Below, piece after piece: positions 10,724 to 21,538 of a stretch of DNA of 64,000 bases; the stretch's first letter is position 1; each line of letters begins with the position of its first letter. Source of the DNA: Orientallactaga sibirica (taxonomy: Eukaryota; Chordata; Mammalia; Rodentia; Dipodidae). Under the pieces are notes generated by a model, which was not told the DNA's origin, did not search any database, and saw only the letters and a program-made list of their open reading frames with translations. The stretch spans positions 10,342,501-10,406,500 of the forward strand of contig JAEOAD010000048.1 of assembly GCA_036365145.1 (NCBI GenBank). The letters run 5' to 3'. Position numbers and translations under genes: made by a program.

Positions 10724-11605
10724 GAAGCCAGACTATTTTTACTGTGTGCAAGTGAAAGCAATCTCCATGAGTAAGAACTGTTCGGAGCCTGTTTAAATAC
10801 ACATTTGGCTAAATGCAAGAAATGGAATGCACAAAATTGTTCCCATATATATTGTACTTTCAAATATAACTGTTCCTAAGTGCTTGCATGTATATACATA
10901 TAGTTCAGAGAAACGTCATATTAAGTCTTATAACATGTCTGAGAGAAAACTTTTTCACAAAATACTTTTTACTTAAATGCAGAATATTTATTAATGCCAA
11001 ATCTCTTACTAAACCCTATGTTGGCTTATATCACATGACCCTAAATTGTAATAAAAAATTACTTCTATCCAGTTAAACAGTATCATTACTACATTTCCAC
11101 TAACACAAAAATGAAATTTTATATGTATCTAAAGTTGATATATCTTATTTACAATTCTGGTTGATATGCTATTTAAGTCTCTTACATTTTCCATCCATTT
11201 ATTTTTCTTGTCATCTGTTGGCACTAGTGTGTATGGGGTATGGAGTGTGTATGGATATACATGCAAATATTGTTTTACTACAATTTGCATTTTTCCTAAT
11301 TTTAATATTCTAATGTCAATTAACAGGCTCCCTTCACTCCTATACCTTACAAAGTAGTAGGTGGGGCTGGAGTCTTCATCATGTTGGAATTCAAATTTCT
11401 TAGCACAACTACTTCATAGATAGCACTGTGTTCTTCCATCAGTAAGCACATGACATCTAACAGTCTCAATCATTGATGTTCAAAGTCTATGTACATTGCC
11501 TCAGCTCAGAATACAAAATAGTTATGTTTTAGAGTCTTCTTATGTTTCCACATTAGTTTTCCATACAGTAAATTTGTATGCCTTAACTCTAAAATCAAAA
11601 GCCTT
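10724..11605. other. Intronic sequence without recognised features
   Basis: AT-rich single-copy-looking DNA with no SINE, exon-like frame or structured RNA that I can see. Confidence 0.5.
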
Positions 11606-11608
11606 CTA

Positions 11609-11780
11609 AGGCCAGGCATGGTGCCGCACGTCTTTAACACTCGGGAGGCAGAGGTAGGAGGATCGCCATGAGTTCAAGGCCACCCTGAGACTACATAGTT
11701 AATTCCAGTCAGTCTGGGCCAGAGTGAGATCCTACCTCAAAAAACCAAAAACAACAACCAAAAAAAAAAAAAAAAAAAAA
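11609..11780 (+). mobile_element. B1 SINE
   Basis: 'ggccaggcatggtgccgcac' start; target 'aaaagccttctaag' duplicated on both sides. Confidence 0.93.
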
Positions 11781-11861
11781 GCCTTCTAAGTATATTACTC
11801 AACACTATAAGAAAGAAAATTCATCATTTATTTAAAGAAGAAAAAGTCTTCAGGCACTCGA

Positions 11862-12035
11862 ACCAGGCATGGTGGTACATGCCTTTAATCCTAACATTCA
11901 GGCGGCAGAGGTAGGAGGATCACCCTGAGTCCAAGGTCACCCTAAGTGTGACTTCCAGGTCAGCCAGCCTGGGCTAGAGCAAGACCCTACCTCAAAAAAA
12001 AAAAAAAAATACATATATACATACATACATACATC
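11862..12035 (+). mobile_element. B1 SINE
   Basis: Middle contains an extra 'cagc'; tail continues into (CATA)n. Confidence 0.9.
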
Positions 12036-12119
12036 CTCCTTAAATTTAGTGGAGTTTTTGTTTGTCTGCTTTGCTGTTGTTCAAATTTTTGGAAGGTTTT
12101 TGTTGTTTTAGTTATTAGT

Positions 12120-12200
12120 TTTTGTGGTGCTAGGAATAAAACCAAGGGCCTTCCACATGCTGAACTAGTATTGACCACTGGTTCCATCCCCAGCACAAAA
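12120..12200 (-). mobile_element. ID SINE
   Basis: Reverse of an ID head: 'ggaataaaaccaagggcctt' and 'ggttccatccccagcac'. Confidence 0.6.
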
Positions 12201-12429
12201 TGGTAATGAAGGAGAATAGGAATATGATAACTTTTGATAGGCAGTCAGCCAAAGACAGAGGTGCAGGAGAACATGAATGTCACTTTGCCTGCCTTGGCAG
12301 GGGCTAGAACTTGTATCTGAACCAGATGGCTGCAAGTACCACTCCCCAGCAGCAGCTTCCTGCTTCTTCACACTTAGCACAGCTGGGTGAACTGGCCCCT
12401 CCTGAGTCAACCTCTTTTTTTAATTAATT

Positions 12430-12578
12430 AATTTTTTTTAATGTAGGGTCTCGTTCTAGTCCAGGCTGACCTGGAATTCACTATGTAGTCTCAGGCTGGC
12501 CTCAAACTCATAGCAATCCTCCTACCTCTGTGGCCCAAATGCTAGGATTAAAGGTGTGTGACACCATGCCTGGTTCTG
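12430..12578 (-). mobile_element. B1 SINE
   Basis: 'atgtagggtctcgttctagt' through 'gacaccatgcctggtt'. Duplicated flank 'ctgagtcaccctctt' and 'ctgagtcaacctctt'. Confidence 0.92.
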
Positions 12579-12671
12579 AGTCACCCTCTTGAGTCTACCA
12601 ACCAGTCAGGTCTCTTCCTTACACACCTGTGTCTGATGATGAGGCCCATCCTAATTGGATGTTTAATCCAT

Positions 12672-13020
12672 TTCGTGGTTTGAATGAATGCTAGTGCATG
12701 TCCCCATAGCCTAAGAGATTTTTGATTGTAAGGCTAAGTTTTCTACTTAAGTCTCTAGCGGCCAGCTGGAGAAAGTGTCACTGGGGCAGGTCTTCTAGTC
12801 AAGCCCTAAGGTGTATTCAGAGTAGTTTGATCTCTGGCTGTTTGTGTTTCCTGGCTGGTGTTGGTTTTTCTCCCTCTGCTGTGGATGCTGAAGTGAGCCA
12901 GCTTCTTCCTCCATTGATTGTGTTTCCTCTTGATTCTTTAAGTCTAAAATAAACCTTTTCCTCCCATAAGCTGCTTCTGGTTGGGTGTTTATCCCAGTAA
13001 CAGAAAGTAACTGCAACCAT
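12672..13020 (+). mobile_element. hAT-like nonautonomous element (URR1-like)
   Basis: It runs from 'cgtggtttgaatgaatgc' to 'cagtaacagaaagtaactgc' and includes 'aataaaccttttcctcccat'. It is the most complete member in the window at about 345 bp. Confidence 0.65.
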
Positions 13021-13500
13021 CCATAGATGGGCCTGGCGGGTGTGTGTAACTCTCCACTCTCCTTGATCTTTGCTTCCTGGACCCCACTGGTAAGCCAGGC
13101 TGGGAAAGGGGAGGGTTTCTTTTTACCTGGGCATTTCCCTGCTTGCTTTCCTCATATACTTTGTTCTGAGTGCTTTCTTGCCTAATCATGTGTGTGAAAA
13201 ACTCTCTTGGCCCTCGCTTCCTTCTCCTGGTTCTCTCTGGTCCCTGACTCTTCTGATCGTTGTTTTGATAAACCTCTCTCTTCCAGCATGGCTTCTATTT
13301 GGAGAGAACTGCCCTGTCTTGTTTCTGGGCACGTTTTTGCTTTGTCACATGTTTGATCTTTCTTTAAGTTCTGAGCCCTTTGCTATCTCTTAATCCTCTC
13401 TGATCTCTTATGTGAGGGGGCTCTTGTGGCATGGGCTTTCATGTTTTGCTTTCCGTGTGTGTGTCTGTGTGTCTGTGGCAGATTTATTATAATCACTGAC
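13021..13500. other. Unassigned C/T-rich intronic stretch
   Basis: Higher GC than its surroundings, with runs such as 'ctctctggtccctgactctt' and 'gataaacctctctcttcc'. It could be a decayed LTR or old transposon, but I cannot assign it. Confidence 0.35.
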
Positions 13501-13520
13501 AGTAATCAAAACAGAAAGAA

Positions 13521-13655
13521 GCTAGACGTAGTCACACACACCGTTAAGCCCACACTTACGAGGCAGAGGTAGGAGGATTGTTATGAGTTTGAGGCCAGCC
13601 TGGGACAACCAGAGTGAGTTCCAGGTCAACCTGGGTTAGAATAAGATCTACTACT
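13521..13655 (+). mobile_element. B1 SINE, old
   Basis: 'gctagacgtagtcacacaca' head is heavily diverged; the 'aggcagaggtaggaggattg' core is kept. Confidence 0.8.
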
Positions 13656-14329
13656 GGGGAGAGGGAAGGGGAAAGGGAAGGGGAAGGACCAGAAATAATA
13701 GTAGTAATACCAATGCAAATATTTCAACACACAAACAAAATAGATTTAGTTTTAAATCCTATTTGTTTGTCAGTGACTTAACTGCTTTCTTGGTTATGAG
13801 AGCAAACCCAGTGAATAAAAATTTCCTTTATCTGGGTCAAAGTAGATTTCAACCAGAAGATCTGAGGTTTTTTACTATTTTCAAGGTCAAGGATTTCTTT
13901 AGAAGAAGTAATGAAATGAACCTTTCCTATAGAAAAATGACACACTGAAAATTTACAACCAATCTGAGGAGTTCTGTAGACCACTAAAATATGTAAGAAA
14001 CCCAGATCATTTCCTTTAAGCAATACAGAAGCTAGGCTTTGGCAGTACATAGTACATGCCTGTAACCTCTGCACTAGACAGGTTTAGGCAGAAGAATACA
14101 AAGACCCTCAGAAAGGAGCAGAAGAAGGGGATTAAAAGGGAGGGAATAGGAGAGGGTGGAAAAAGAAGGTAGAAGAGGAAAGCAGGGCAGAAAGGGAGAG
14201 AAAAATTTGTCATTTATTCATTCGTTTTGTTAATATCTTTATTCTTTCAATATCTCCAAATAATCTAATTAAATACAAGGGTTTGGGGGGCAGGGCTACA
14301 TTTTCAGTTGGAATTAATCTGATTTTCTT

Positions 14330-14466
14330 TTATTATTTTTCAAGGTAAGGTCTCACTTCAGCCCAGGCTCACCTGGAATTCACTCAGGCTGGCCTTGAAC
14401 TCACAGCAATTCTCCTACCTCAGCCTCCCAAGTGCTGGGATTAAAGGCGTGCGCCACAATATCTGG
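14330..14466 (-). mobile_element. B1 SINE
   Basis: 'caaggtaaggtctcacttca' through 'gtgcgccacaatatctggcc'; has an internal deletion after 'ggaattcact'. Confidence 0.92.
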
Positions 14467-14769
14467 CCTTGAAATAATAAAGTTTTAATCTTGTGGTTGT
14501 AAAGCCATGAGATAGCTTTTAGAATGTACCACCTAAAAAAAAAAATCACAAGATAAAAAAAATCACTGAAGACAAAATAAAGTGGCAGTATAATGGAAAT
14601 GTTTAATATGGCCATTCCTACGCATCCAGATTTTCAATACATAAGCTCTGATTTTTTTTTTTTTTTTTTTTAGATTTCAGAACATATAGCTTAAATAGTC
14701 ATGGTTTAAGACACAGTAACACATATATAAACACATATTACTTTCAAATAGAAAGCCACAATTATGTAC

Positions 14770-14885
14770 CTGCCCAAGTAGCACTGCCAGAGTGGTTTGT
14801 TCTGGGAAGCCAACTCTGAATCCTTTGCCCCAAACATTTTTGCCAATAGTTTAACAACTTGGAGGCGTTCTTCATTATCATTGCT
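14770..14885 (-). CDS. Pds5b: Pds5b coding exon, residues ~283-321
   Basis: This exon is 116 nt: 38 codons, [20 protein letters not shown] through PLWQCYLG, then AG of a split Arg codon. The acceptor is TTTCAG|AGC and the donor CAG|GTACAT. The donor lacks the usual +5 G, so it is weaker than its neighbours. The sequence is a canonical PDS5B HEAT helix pair; PDS5A has SNDGEERLAVVRLLAKLFG here (from memory). Confidence 0.97.
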
Positions 14886-15020
14886 CTGAAACAAAGACAA
14901 GCACTTTTCAAACTATAAAGTAGACATAAAGAACACGATCTATGCTGATTTCCCATACTGTCTAAATCACAGAACCCGTCTATGAACCCAAATAGTAAAT
15001 TACATTAAGTGCTCACTAAA

Positions 15021-15023
<3 letters not shown>

Positions 15024-15054
<31 letters not shown>

Positions 15055-15066
15055 GGGGGGGGGGGG
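15024..15066 (+). repeat. (CA)n microsatellite followed by G14
   Basis: A 29-bp CA tract runs straight into a 14-nt G homopolymer. Confidence 0.97.
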
Positions 15067-15245
15067 AATCATGTAACAAGTTTTCTGGGTGATATACTAA
15101 AATCTTGTAAATATTTATAATTATAATATATTTTATTTAATTTTACTATAATGATTTGAAAGAAAAAACTATTTTTCCCAGTTTTTCAGAATTACAGAAT
15201 AATTTAATGCCAACCTAATAAAAACATGCTACCAAAAGATTTCAG

Positions 15246-15490
15246 GGCTGGAGAGCTCAGCAATTAAGGCACTTGCCTGCAAAGCCTAACAATTTGGGTT
15301 CGATTCCCCAGTACCCACATAAAGCCAGATGTACAAAGTGTCAACTGCATCTGTAGTCTGTTTGCATCTGGAGTCTGTTTGCAGTGGCTAGAGACCCTGA
15401 CGCAATCTCTCCATCCATCCAACCATTCATCCATCCACTCTACCTGTGTCTCTCTCTGCTTGAAAATAAATATTCTCTTTAAAAGAAAGG
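15246..15490 (+). mobile_element. B2-type SINE
   Basis: Target duplication 'aaaagatttcag'; contains a short internal repeat 'catctggagtctgtttgc'. Confidence 0.93.
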
Positions 15491-15876
15491 AAAAGGAAGG
15501 GGAGAATATGAAAAAAGATTTCAGACTTTTCACTATAAAACAAATAACAGTATGGGTTATGAATTATAAGTTTTTTTGTGCTAATCAAGAGGTCATGGTA
15601 ATGCTTTGGGCTTTGAAAATATAAAGTCATATCTCACAAATGACTTAGAAACCATGTGTAGTAAAATGCTATTCTGTTAATCATTTGAGGCAAGTACTAC
15701 TCCTAGGCATCATACCAAGCACTGGAGACACACAGAAAAGCAGGAAAGACACTAAGAAATGATAACACACTCCCTCATCTAATACACTCAGTTAAAATGA
15801 CAGAATGAACTGACACCACAAATAATGCTTTCTGCTAATCTAGTTGACACAATTATATTTCTTTTATAGTAGTTAC
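15491..15876. other. Intronic sequence without recognised features
   Basis: AT-rich intron leading to the donor of the 15877-16017 exon; nothing else seen. Confidence 0.5.
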
Positions 15877-16017
15877 CTTTAATTTAAACTCAAGCTGGGG
15901 CAAAACAGAGAGCAGCAAATGACTATCAATATTGTAGAGTTCCAAAATTAAGTCAAAGACATGTTCTGACAAGTCGCTGATTGATGTTTTCCCAAGCATC
16001 AGAACCTGATTAAAAAA
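15877..16017 (-). CDS. Pds5b: Pds5b coding exon, residues ~236-282
   Basis: This exon is 141 nt and 47 codons, phase 0/0. It starts [20 protein letters not shown], continues through [20 protein letters not shown], and ends QLEFKLK. The acceptor is CTCAAAAG|TTT and the donor AAG|GTAACT. It lies in the HEAT-repeat region that folds around the WAPL/sororin-binding and SCC1-binding surface (family knowledge). Confidence 0.97.
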
Positions 16018-16342
16018 CTTTTGAGAAGAAAACCTGTCATTAATAAAAACATTATAAATAAATTTTCTAAACTCTTAATTATTCATTTAAATTCATTATT
16101 ATTTTATACAAAGTGAATCCATGTATATCAAAACACTACTGAGAAACCACTACAGGCTATATCATAAAACATGAAAATCATCTTGCACACAATGATATAA
16201 GTAATTTGAACTGATTCATCAATTAACATATCAATAAATGCTCTTAGCTTACAAAGTACATTTTGTTACACGCATTACGATACTGTATCTGGTCTGTGAT
16301 ACTTTTTGCTGTCAACCTGATGGGATTAAAAAAAATCTCTGG

Positions 16343-16460
16343 GGCCAGGCAAGGTGGTGCACACCTTTAATCCCAGCACTCAGGAGGCAGAGGCAGGATG
16401 ATTGCTGTGAGTTTAAGGCCACCCTAAGCTAGAATAAGACTCTACCTTGGAAAAAAAAAT
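16343..16460 (+). mobile_element. B1 SINE, internally deleted
   Basis: 'ggccaggcaaggtggtgcac' start; lacks the 'gactacatagtg' block. Inside the old repeat at 16295-16995. Confidence 0.9.
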
Positions 16461-16462
16461 CC

Positions 16463-16665
16463 CTGGGGACTAAAGAAATGGCTTACCAGTTAAGACTTTT
16501 GCCTGCAAAGCCTAAGGACCCAGGTTTGACTCCCCAGTACTCACATAAGGCAAATGCACATGGTGGTACATGCATTTGGAATTCGTTTACAATGGCTAGA
16601 GGCCCTGGCACAGCCATTCTCTCATTCTCTTGTTCATAAATAAATAAACAAAATATTTTTTTTAA
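16463..16665 (+). mobile_element. B2-type SINE
   Basis: Abuts the preceding B1; both lie within one copy of 'aatcyctgg' flanks of the old repeat. Confidence 0.9.
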
Positions 16666-17177
16666 TCCCTGGACTACTGGGTTTGTTTTCAAAGATGATT
16701 TTAGGAAGACTATAAATCCACAGGCTTAGTGGGAAACATTGGCCTCAATATGGGCAAACAAATTTACTTTCTCCTTTCTGCACTAAACCACCTTCCTTTT
16801 CCTGCCCTTGGACATCAGAACTGCAGGTTCTCCAGACTTTATATACCAAGACTTGACCAGAAGTCCCAATCTGGCTTCTCCAGCCTTTGAGCTTGGATTA
16901 AGAGCTAAACATCAGTTTCTATGGCGCTCCAATTTGCAGATAGCCCCATTATGGGGGACTGTCAGATTTCATAATAGAACAAACCAATTCTAGGAAGTTT
17001 CCTCATAAACACATATACTTTCTAATAATTATATTTCTCTGAATAACCCTAGTACAATGACATAGTCACCTAACTAGATAAATTCCATAAACAAGCAATC
17101 ATATCTAGTTTATTTTCAGTGTATGGGAGACTAAAGGATCTAAAACAAAGCTTTCTTATGCCTACAAAATGAGATCA

Positions 17178-17640
17178 CTCATATTTTGGTGCCAACTTAA
17201 TGGGATTTAAAAATACTTCAATTAGGACTGGAAAGATAGCTTAATGGCTAAGGTGCTTCCCTGCAAAGCTTAAGGACCCAGGTTTGATTCCCTAGAACCC
17301 ATGTAAGCCAGATGCACATGGTGGTGTATATGTCCGCAGTCATTTGCAGTGGCTACAGGCGCTGGCATTCCCATGCATTCCCCTCGCCCCCACCGGCCTG
17401 CTGCCACTTTCTCATAAATAAATAGAAAATAAAATATTAAAAACAAGACTTCAGTTGCTTGTAAGACATTATTTCTGGGTTGTCTTAAAAACTGTTTTCA
17501 GAGCAGCTTATGAATCCATGGGCTTAGCGTAAAGCATTGCCCTCACTGTGAGAAAGCACTGTCCAAGGTCAGAGGAAGGCTGCAGTTCTGTATTTTTGCC
17601 ACAAAACAACCTCTTTTGAATCCTTTGCCTCCTTTAACAT
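17178..17640 (+). mobile_element. Old interspersed repeat, copy 2 (family not assigned)
   Basis: Blocks 'gccaacttaatgggattt', 'tttctgggttgtctt', 'gaatccatgggcttagcgta' and 'cattgccctcactgtgagaa' line up in order with copy 1. A B2 at 17224-17440 splits it. Confidence 0.45.
17224..17440 (+). mobile_element. B2-type SINE
   Basis: Target 'acttcaattag' and 'acttcagttg' on either side. Confidence 0.93.
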
Positions 17641-18110
17641 TCTGATAAACAATGTATACATGTGTACAAAGTTTACAATACCAATCAAAAGTCAATTAAG
17701 AGAACATTAAAACAAAGGTAGCAAGTTTCTAGTCAGATCAATCAGCATATCACTACTGAAATAGGTAGATAAGAGCATAATGACCAAATCTCTTTCTTCT
17801 TAAAAATCTTCAAAAATATATAAAATTAACCCAAAAAATAAATCACAGCTTCCAATGTTTCACAGAGATAGAGCTAAGCATACTGTACACCAGATAAACT
17901 GCCCTGATCATTTGTCTCTAACATTAAACACATGACTTGACTGGGTTTTGCCATCCATGTTCAAAGGACAGAGTCAAAGATTTTACCTATCTTTCCAGTT
18001 ATTGTTTAGTTCTTGATTTGTTATTAAGTCAAGACTTTTAGCTCTATGAATCAAGAGAGATATCTAGCCAAGAAAGGGAGAAAAGAACAAATTTTAGTCC
18101 TTCTTTTATT
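17641..18110. other. Intronic sequence without recognised features
   Basis: AT-rich, no repeat family recognised. Confidence 0.45.
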
Positions 18111-18119
18111 CATTAGTTT

Positions 18120-18420
18120 CTATGTGTCTATGTGGTATATGCATATGTGTGTACAGATACACAAGCCCCTTTGCACATATGTGAACAGGACAACAGGGTG
18201 CACACTTCTGTCACTCTTCTGCCTTCTTTTCTTGAGACAGGTCTCTCAAGGAACTTGGAGCTCTCTGATTTACAGCTGGACTGGCTGATCAGAGAGGACT
18301 AGCTATCCTCTGGTGTCCACTACACTCTGCTCTTGGGATACAGGCATGCATAGCCATACCCAGGCTTGAATATTGGGTACTGTGGATCTAAGTCAGGCCC
18401 ACAGAGCCATTTCCCCTATT
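18120..18420 (-). mobile_element. B4 SINE (ID-B1 composite)
   Basis: Contains 'cttgagacaggtctctcaag' and 'gactggctgatcagagagga' (reverse B1-like) and an ID-like end near 'cagagccatttcccc'. Confidence 0.65.
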
Positions 18421-18743
18421 TGTTTCCTAATCATCAATTATATGGAAAAAGTTATTACAAAACATCAAGAAGTAAAATTCTTGCTTAGGTTAAAATTTTG
18501 TGCCTTTTTTGTTTCCACTCTCCAATTTTACCTGTTCTGTGTGTGTGTGTTTTTTTAAAATAACAGCAAAATAAAATTCCTCAATCTACCTTTTCTTAAT
18601 AAAGAACAATAATCTTTTCTTACTCTGGCCACCAGAGTGGTCAACTAATCACTACCTTCGACCAGTCTGGAAAATACTTCCTTGGAGAAATGGGGGCAAA
18701 TATTATTCTTTATGTACTAATTCCAACAGAAGTACACACTCAT

Positions 18744-19041
18744 GGGCTGGAGAGATGGCTTAGCGGTTAAGGCGCCTGCCTCCTAAGCCTAACAACACTG
18801 GTTCCAATCTCCAGCGGTTCCAATCTCCAAGTCCCACGTTTAGCCAGATGCAAAGTGACGCAAGAGCGCAATGCTGCACTTGCCCACAAGGGGGCGCACG
18901 CATCTGGATTTCGTTCACAGCAGCTGAGAGACTGCTGGCGCACCCATCTCTATCTGTCTCCCTCTCCCTCTCCCTCCCCCCCCTGTGTCTCTCTCCAAAA
19001 ATAAATAAAATAAAATTAATTAATTAATTAATTAATTAATA
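18744..19041 (+). mobile_element. B2-type SINE, long subfamily, with CTCF-like core
   Basis: Target 'tacacactca' on both sides. Like the copy at 2991 it has the 16-bp B-box duplication (18800 and 18816). Tail is (TTAA)n. Confidence 0.95.
18881..18898 (+). promoter_or_regulatory. CTCF-like motif in SINE
   Basis: TGCCCACAAGGGGGCGCA, same orientation as the site at 3125 and opposite to the one at 10585. Confidence 0.5.
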
Positions 19042-19051
19042 AAAACTACAC

Positions 19052-19200
19052 ACTCAGCCAGGAGTTGGTGGTTCATGCCTTTAAGCCTAGCATTCAGGTG
19101 ACAGAGAGAGGTAGGAGGATCACTGTGAGTTCAAAAGATTGCATAGTTGGTAGGTCAGCCTGGGATAGAATGAGACCCTACCTTAAAAAAAAAAAAAAGT
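19052..19200 (+). mobile_element. B1 SINE, internally deleted
   Basis: 'cagccaggagttggtggttc' start, A14 tail; lost part of the middle. Confidence 0.88.
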
Positions 19201-19206
19201 ACACAA

Positions 19207-19368
19207 AGCCGGGCGTGGTGGCGCACGCCTTTAATCCCAGCACTCGGGAGGCAGAGGTAGGAGGATCACCATGAGTTCGAGGCCACCCTGAGACTACATA
19301 GTGAATTCCAGGTCAGCCTGAGCTACAGTGAGACCCTACCTTGAAAAACCAAAAAAAAAAAAAAAAAG
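19207..19368 (+). mobile_element. B1 SINE
   Basis: Near-consensus B1 flanked by the duplicated target 'agtacaca'. Confidence 0.95.
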
Positions 19369-20260
19369 TACACAGTGATACACACACCTAAGTATCACAT
19401 TATATAACCCATTATCATGTATATTCGTGCTAAATTTTATTCAGACATGAAGAGTGGAATTATGTCATTCATGGGAAAACCAAAGAAACTACAGATCATA
19501 GTGTTAACCAAAATAAACCAGTCTTAAAAATGTCACATTTTCTCTCAGAAGCAGAACCTAGATTTAAATATAGATCATGTGCATATATAGATTAAATATG
19601 AAGACACATATCTCTAGATTAAACATACATATGATATAAGGCTAGACGAGGGACTATAAGGATACATAAAGAAGTCTAGAGGACTTCTCTTTCCTTCCCT
19701 TTCCTTCTCTTTTCTTCCCTTAATTTAATAAAGTCTCTCTAAACTTTAAAAATAATAATAACAATAATTAGAACACAGAAGAGAAAAACAGTAAAGGAAA
19801 AAGACAGCTGTAGGCTCCAGAAGGACAGTGCCTAGCCTGTTATTCTCCATGGTATAACAAAGTTTTACCAGAGTGCCTAAAATGAATAAATATGAAATAG
19901 CCATTCTAATACAAATATGAAACAACCCAAGCCCTCCATTCTAATTAAACATTCAGTGGAGTTACATGTAGATTTGATTATTTACTTCTAAAAGTCATTA
20001 ACAAAAAATTATTTGCAAGTGGGTAAATAAGTTACTTGCTATAAAAATTTTAGAAATACTTGCCTCCTAACAAAAGAAGCCAACAATGAATTCTACCTTA
20101 CATTTACATGATGAAACTTAATTACAAAAGTACTTTCATATTAAAGAATGTTTCCTACCACTGTTCCAAGTATTAACCTCAATTCATATAGGCAAAAACC
20201 AAGACTCATTAAGATTAAACACTTTAAACAAATTTTACCTATAGCAACAAGGATCTGGCA
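19369..20260. other. Intronic sequence without recognised features
   Basis: AT-rich; a C/T-rich patch at 19680-19730 is the only local structure. Confidence 0.45.
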
Positions 20261-20261
20261 A

Positions 20262-20308
20262 CATTTTTAAGCTAGCGCCTTTAATCATTTAGCCATCTTC
20301 CCCAGTCC
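20262..20308 (-). mobile_element. B2-type SINE head fragment
   Basis: 'agcgcctttaatcatttagc' then 'catcttccccagtccc'. Confidence 0.55.
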
Positions 20309-20544
20309 CTAACATACTTTTTCAGCAAAAAAAAATAATTTTATCTATATCCTAAAACTTGTAAATAAAATTATCTGAAAAATAATAAGTGTCATAAAAT
20401 GTGATTCGTGTAGGAAATTTCTGAATTGTTACTATGTATATTTTCTTTTTGATACTCTGGTTTTGCCTTTTTTTTAAAAAAAGTATGTATTTTACTATTT
20501 CCTAGATTGTCATATCATAATTAATTCTATTTGAAAAAATTAAG

Positions 20545-20645
20545 CACAGGGCATTGGGACATGTGTCTATACTCTCAGTGACTCAGGAGGCTGAAGCAGA
20601 TTACTTGAGCCAAGTAATTTCTAGTCAGCCTGAGTAATATAATGA
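20545..20645 (+). mobile_element. B1-like fragment, old
   Basis: 'actcaggaggctgaagcaga' and 'ctagtcagcctgagtaatat' resemble an early B1. Confidence 0.45.
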
Positions 20646-20784
20646 CAACTGATTTCAATATGCAAACAAACAAACTCTATAACACGCATGTATAGAGTCT
20701 TTCTATATGCATAAATAATTATTTATAAAGAACAAATTTGAATGTGCTAATATACACAAGGGTGAAAACAAGTTGAGGGGGGGT

Positions 20785-20970
20785 ACTGAAGAGATGGCTT
20801 AGCAATTAAAGCGCTTATCTGCAAAGTCTAACAGCCCGGTTTTGATTCCCCAGTAACCACATGGAACCACATACACAAAGTGGCACATGCATCTAGAGTT
20901 CGTTTGCACTGGCTAGTGGTCTAGTGCCCATTCTCTCTTTGCTTGCAAAAAATAAATAAAATTTAATTTA
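20785..20970 (+). mobile_element. B2-type SINE
   Basis: 'gggtactgaagagatggctt' start; tail 'aaataaataaaatttaattt'. Confidence 0.9.
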
Positions 20971-20985
20971 AAAAAAGAGGGTGGA

Positions 20986-21175
20986 GGGCTGGGGAGATGA
21001 CTCCACAGTTAAAGGCACTTGCTTGCAAAGCCTGCTGCTATGGGTTCAATCTCACAGTACCCACATAATAACAAATGCACAAATTTGCACATGCATCTGG
21101 AGTTTCTTTGTAGTAGCAAGAGGCCCTGGCATACCCATTCTCTTTCTCTCTCTGCTTGCAAATAAATAAGTAAAA
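20986..21175 (+). mobile_element. B2-type SINE
   Basis: Second of two head-to-tail copies; followed within 10 bp by an inverted copy. Confidence 0.92.
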
Positions 21176-21179
21176 ATAT

Positions 21180-21369
21180 CCTTAATAATTTATCTATTTG
21201 AGAAATAGAAAAGGCAGATAGATAATGAGTGTGCCAGGGCCTTTAGGCACTGCAAACAAACTCCAGACACATTCACCACCTTGTGCATCTGGCTTACATG
21301 GGGAATCAAACCTAGGTCCTTTGGCTCTGTAGACAAGTACCTTAATTGTTACGCCATCTCCCCAGCCCT
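21180..21369 (-). mobile_element. B2-type SINE
   Basis: Tail-to-tail with the preceding copy, so the pair can fold into a hairpin of about 180 bp. Confidence 0.92.
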
Positions 21370-21398
21370 AAAATACTTTTTAAAAGAGTGTGGGATTA

Positions 21399-21538
21399 GA
21401 CGGGTGTGGTGGCACACACCTTTAATCCTAGCACTCAGGAGGATCACCATGAGTTCAAGGTCACCCTGAAATTACATAGTGAATTCCAGGTCAGTCTGGA
21501 CTAGAGTGAAACCCTACCTCAAAAATCCAAAAATAAAA
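21399..21538 (+). mobile_element. B1 SINE
   Basis: Target 'agagtgtgggatta' duplicated on both sides; the 'gcagaggtaggag' block is deleted. Confidence 0.93.

Larger units (their letters stand above)
16295..16995 (+). mobile_element. Old interspersed repeat, copy 1 (family not assigned)
   Basis: It starts 'gctgtcaacctgatgggatt', is split by B1 and B2 SINEs (16343-16665), and ends near 'cataatagaacaaaccaattc'. The ends and internal order match an ancient mammalian repeat I recognise but will not name. Confidence 0.45.

Noticed and set aside
13021..13500. Endogenous retrovirus LTR
   Set aside because: No clear paired LTRs, primer-binding site or viral coding blocks; evidence too weak to call.
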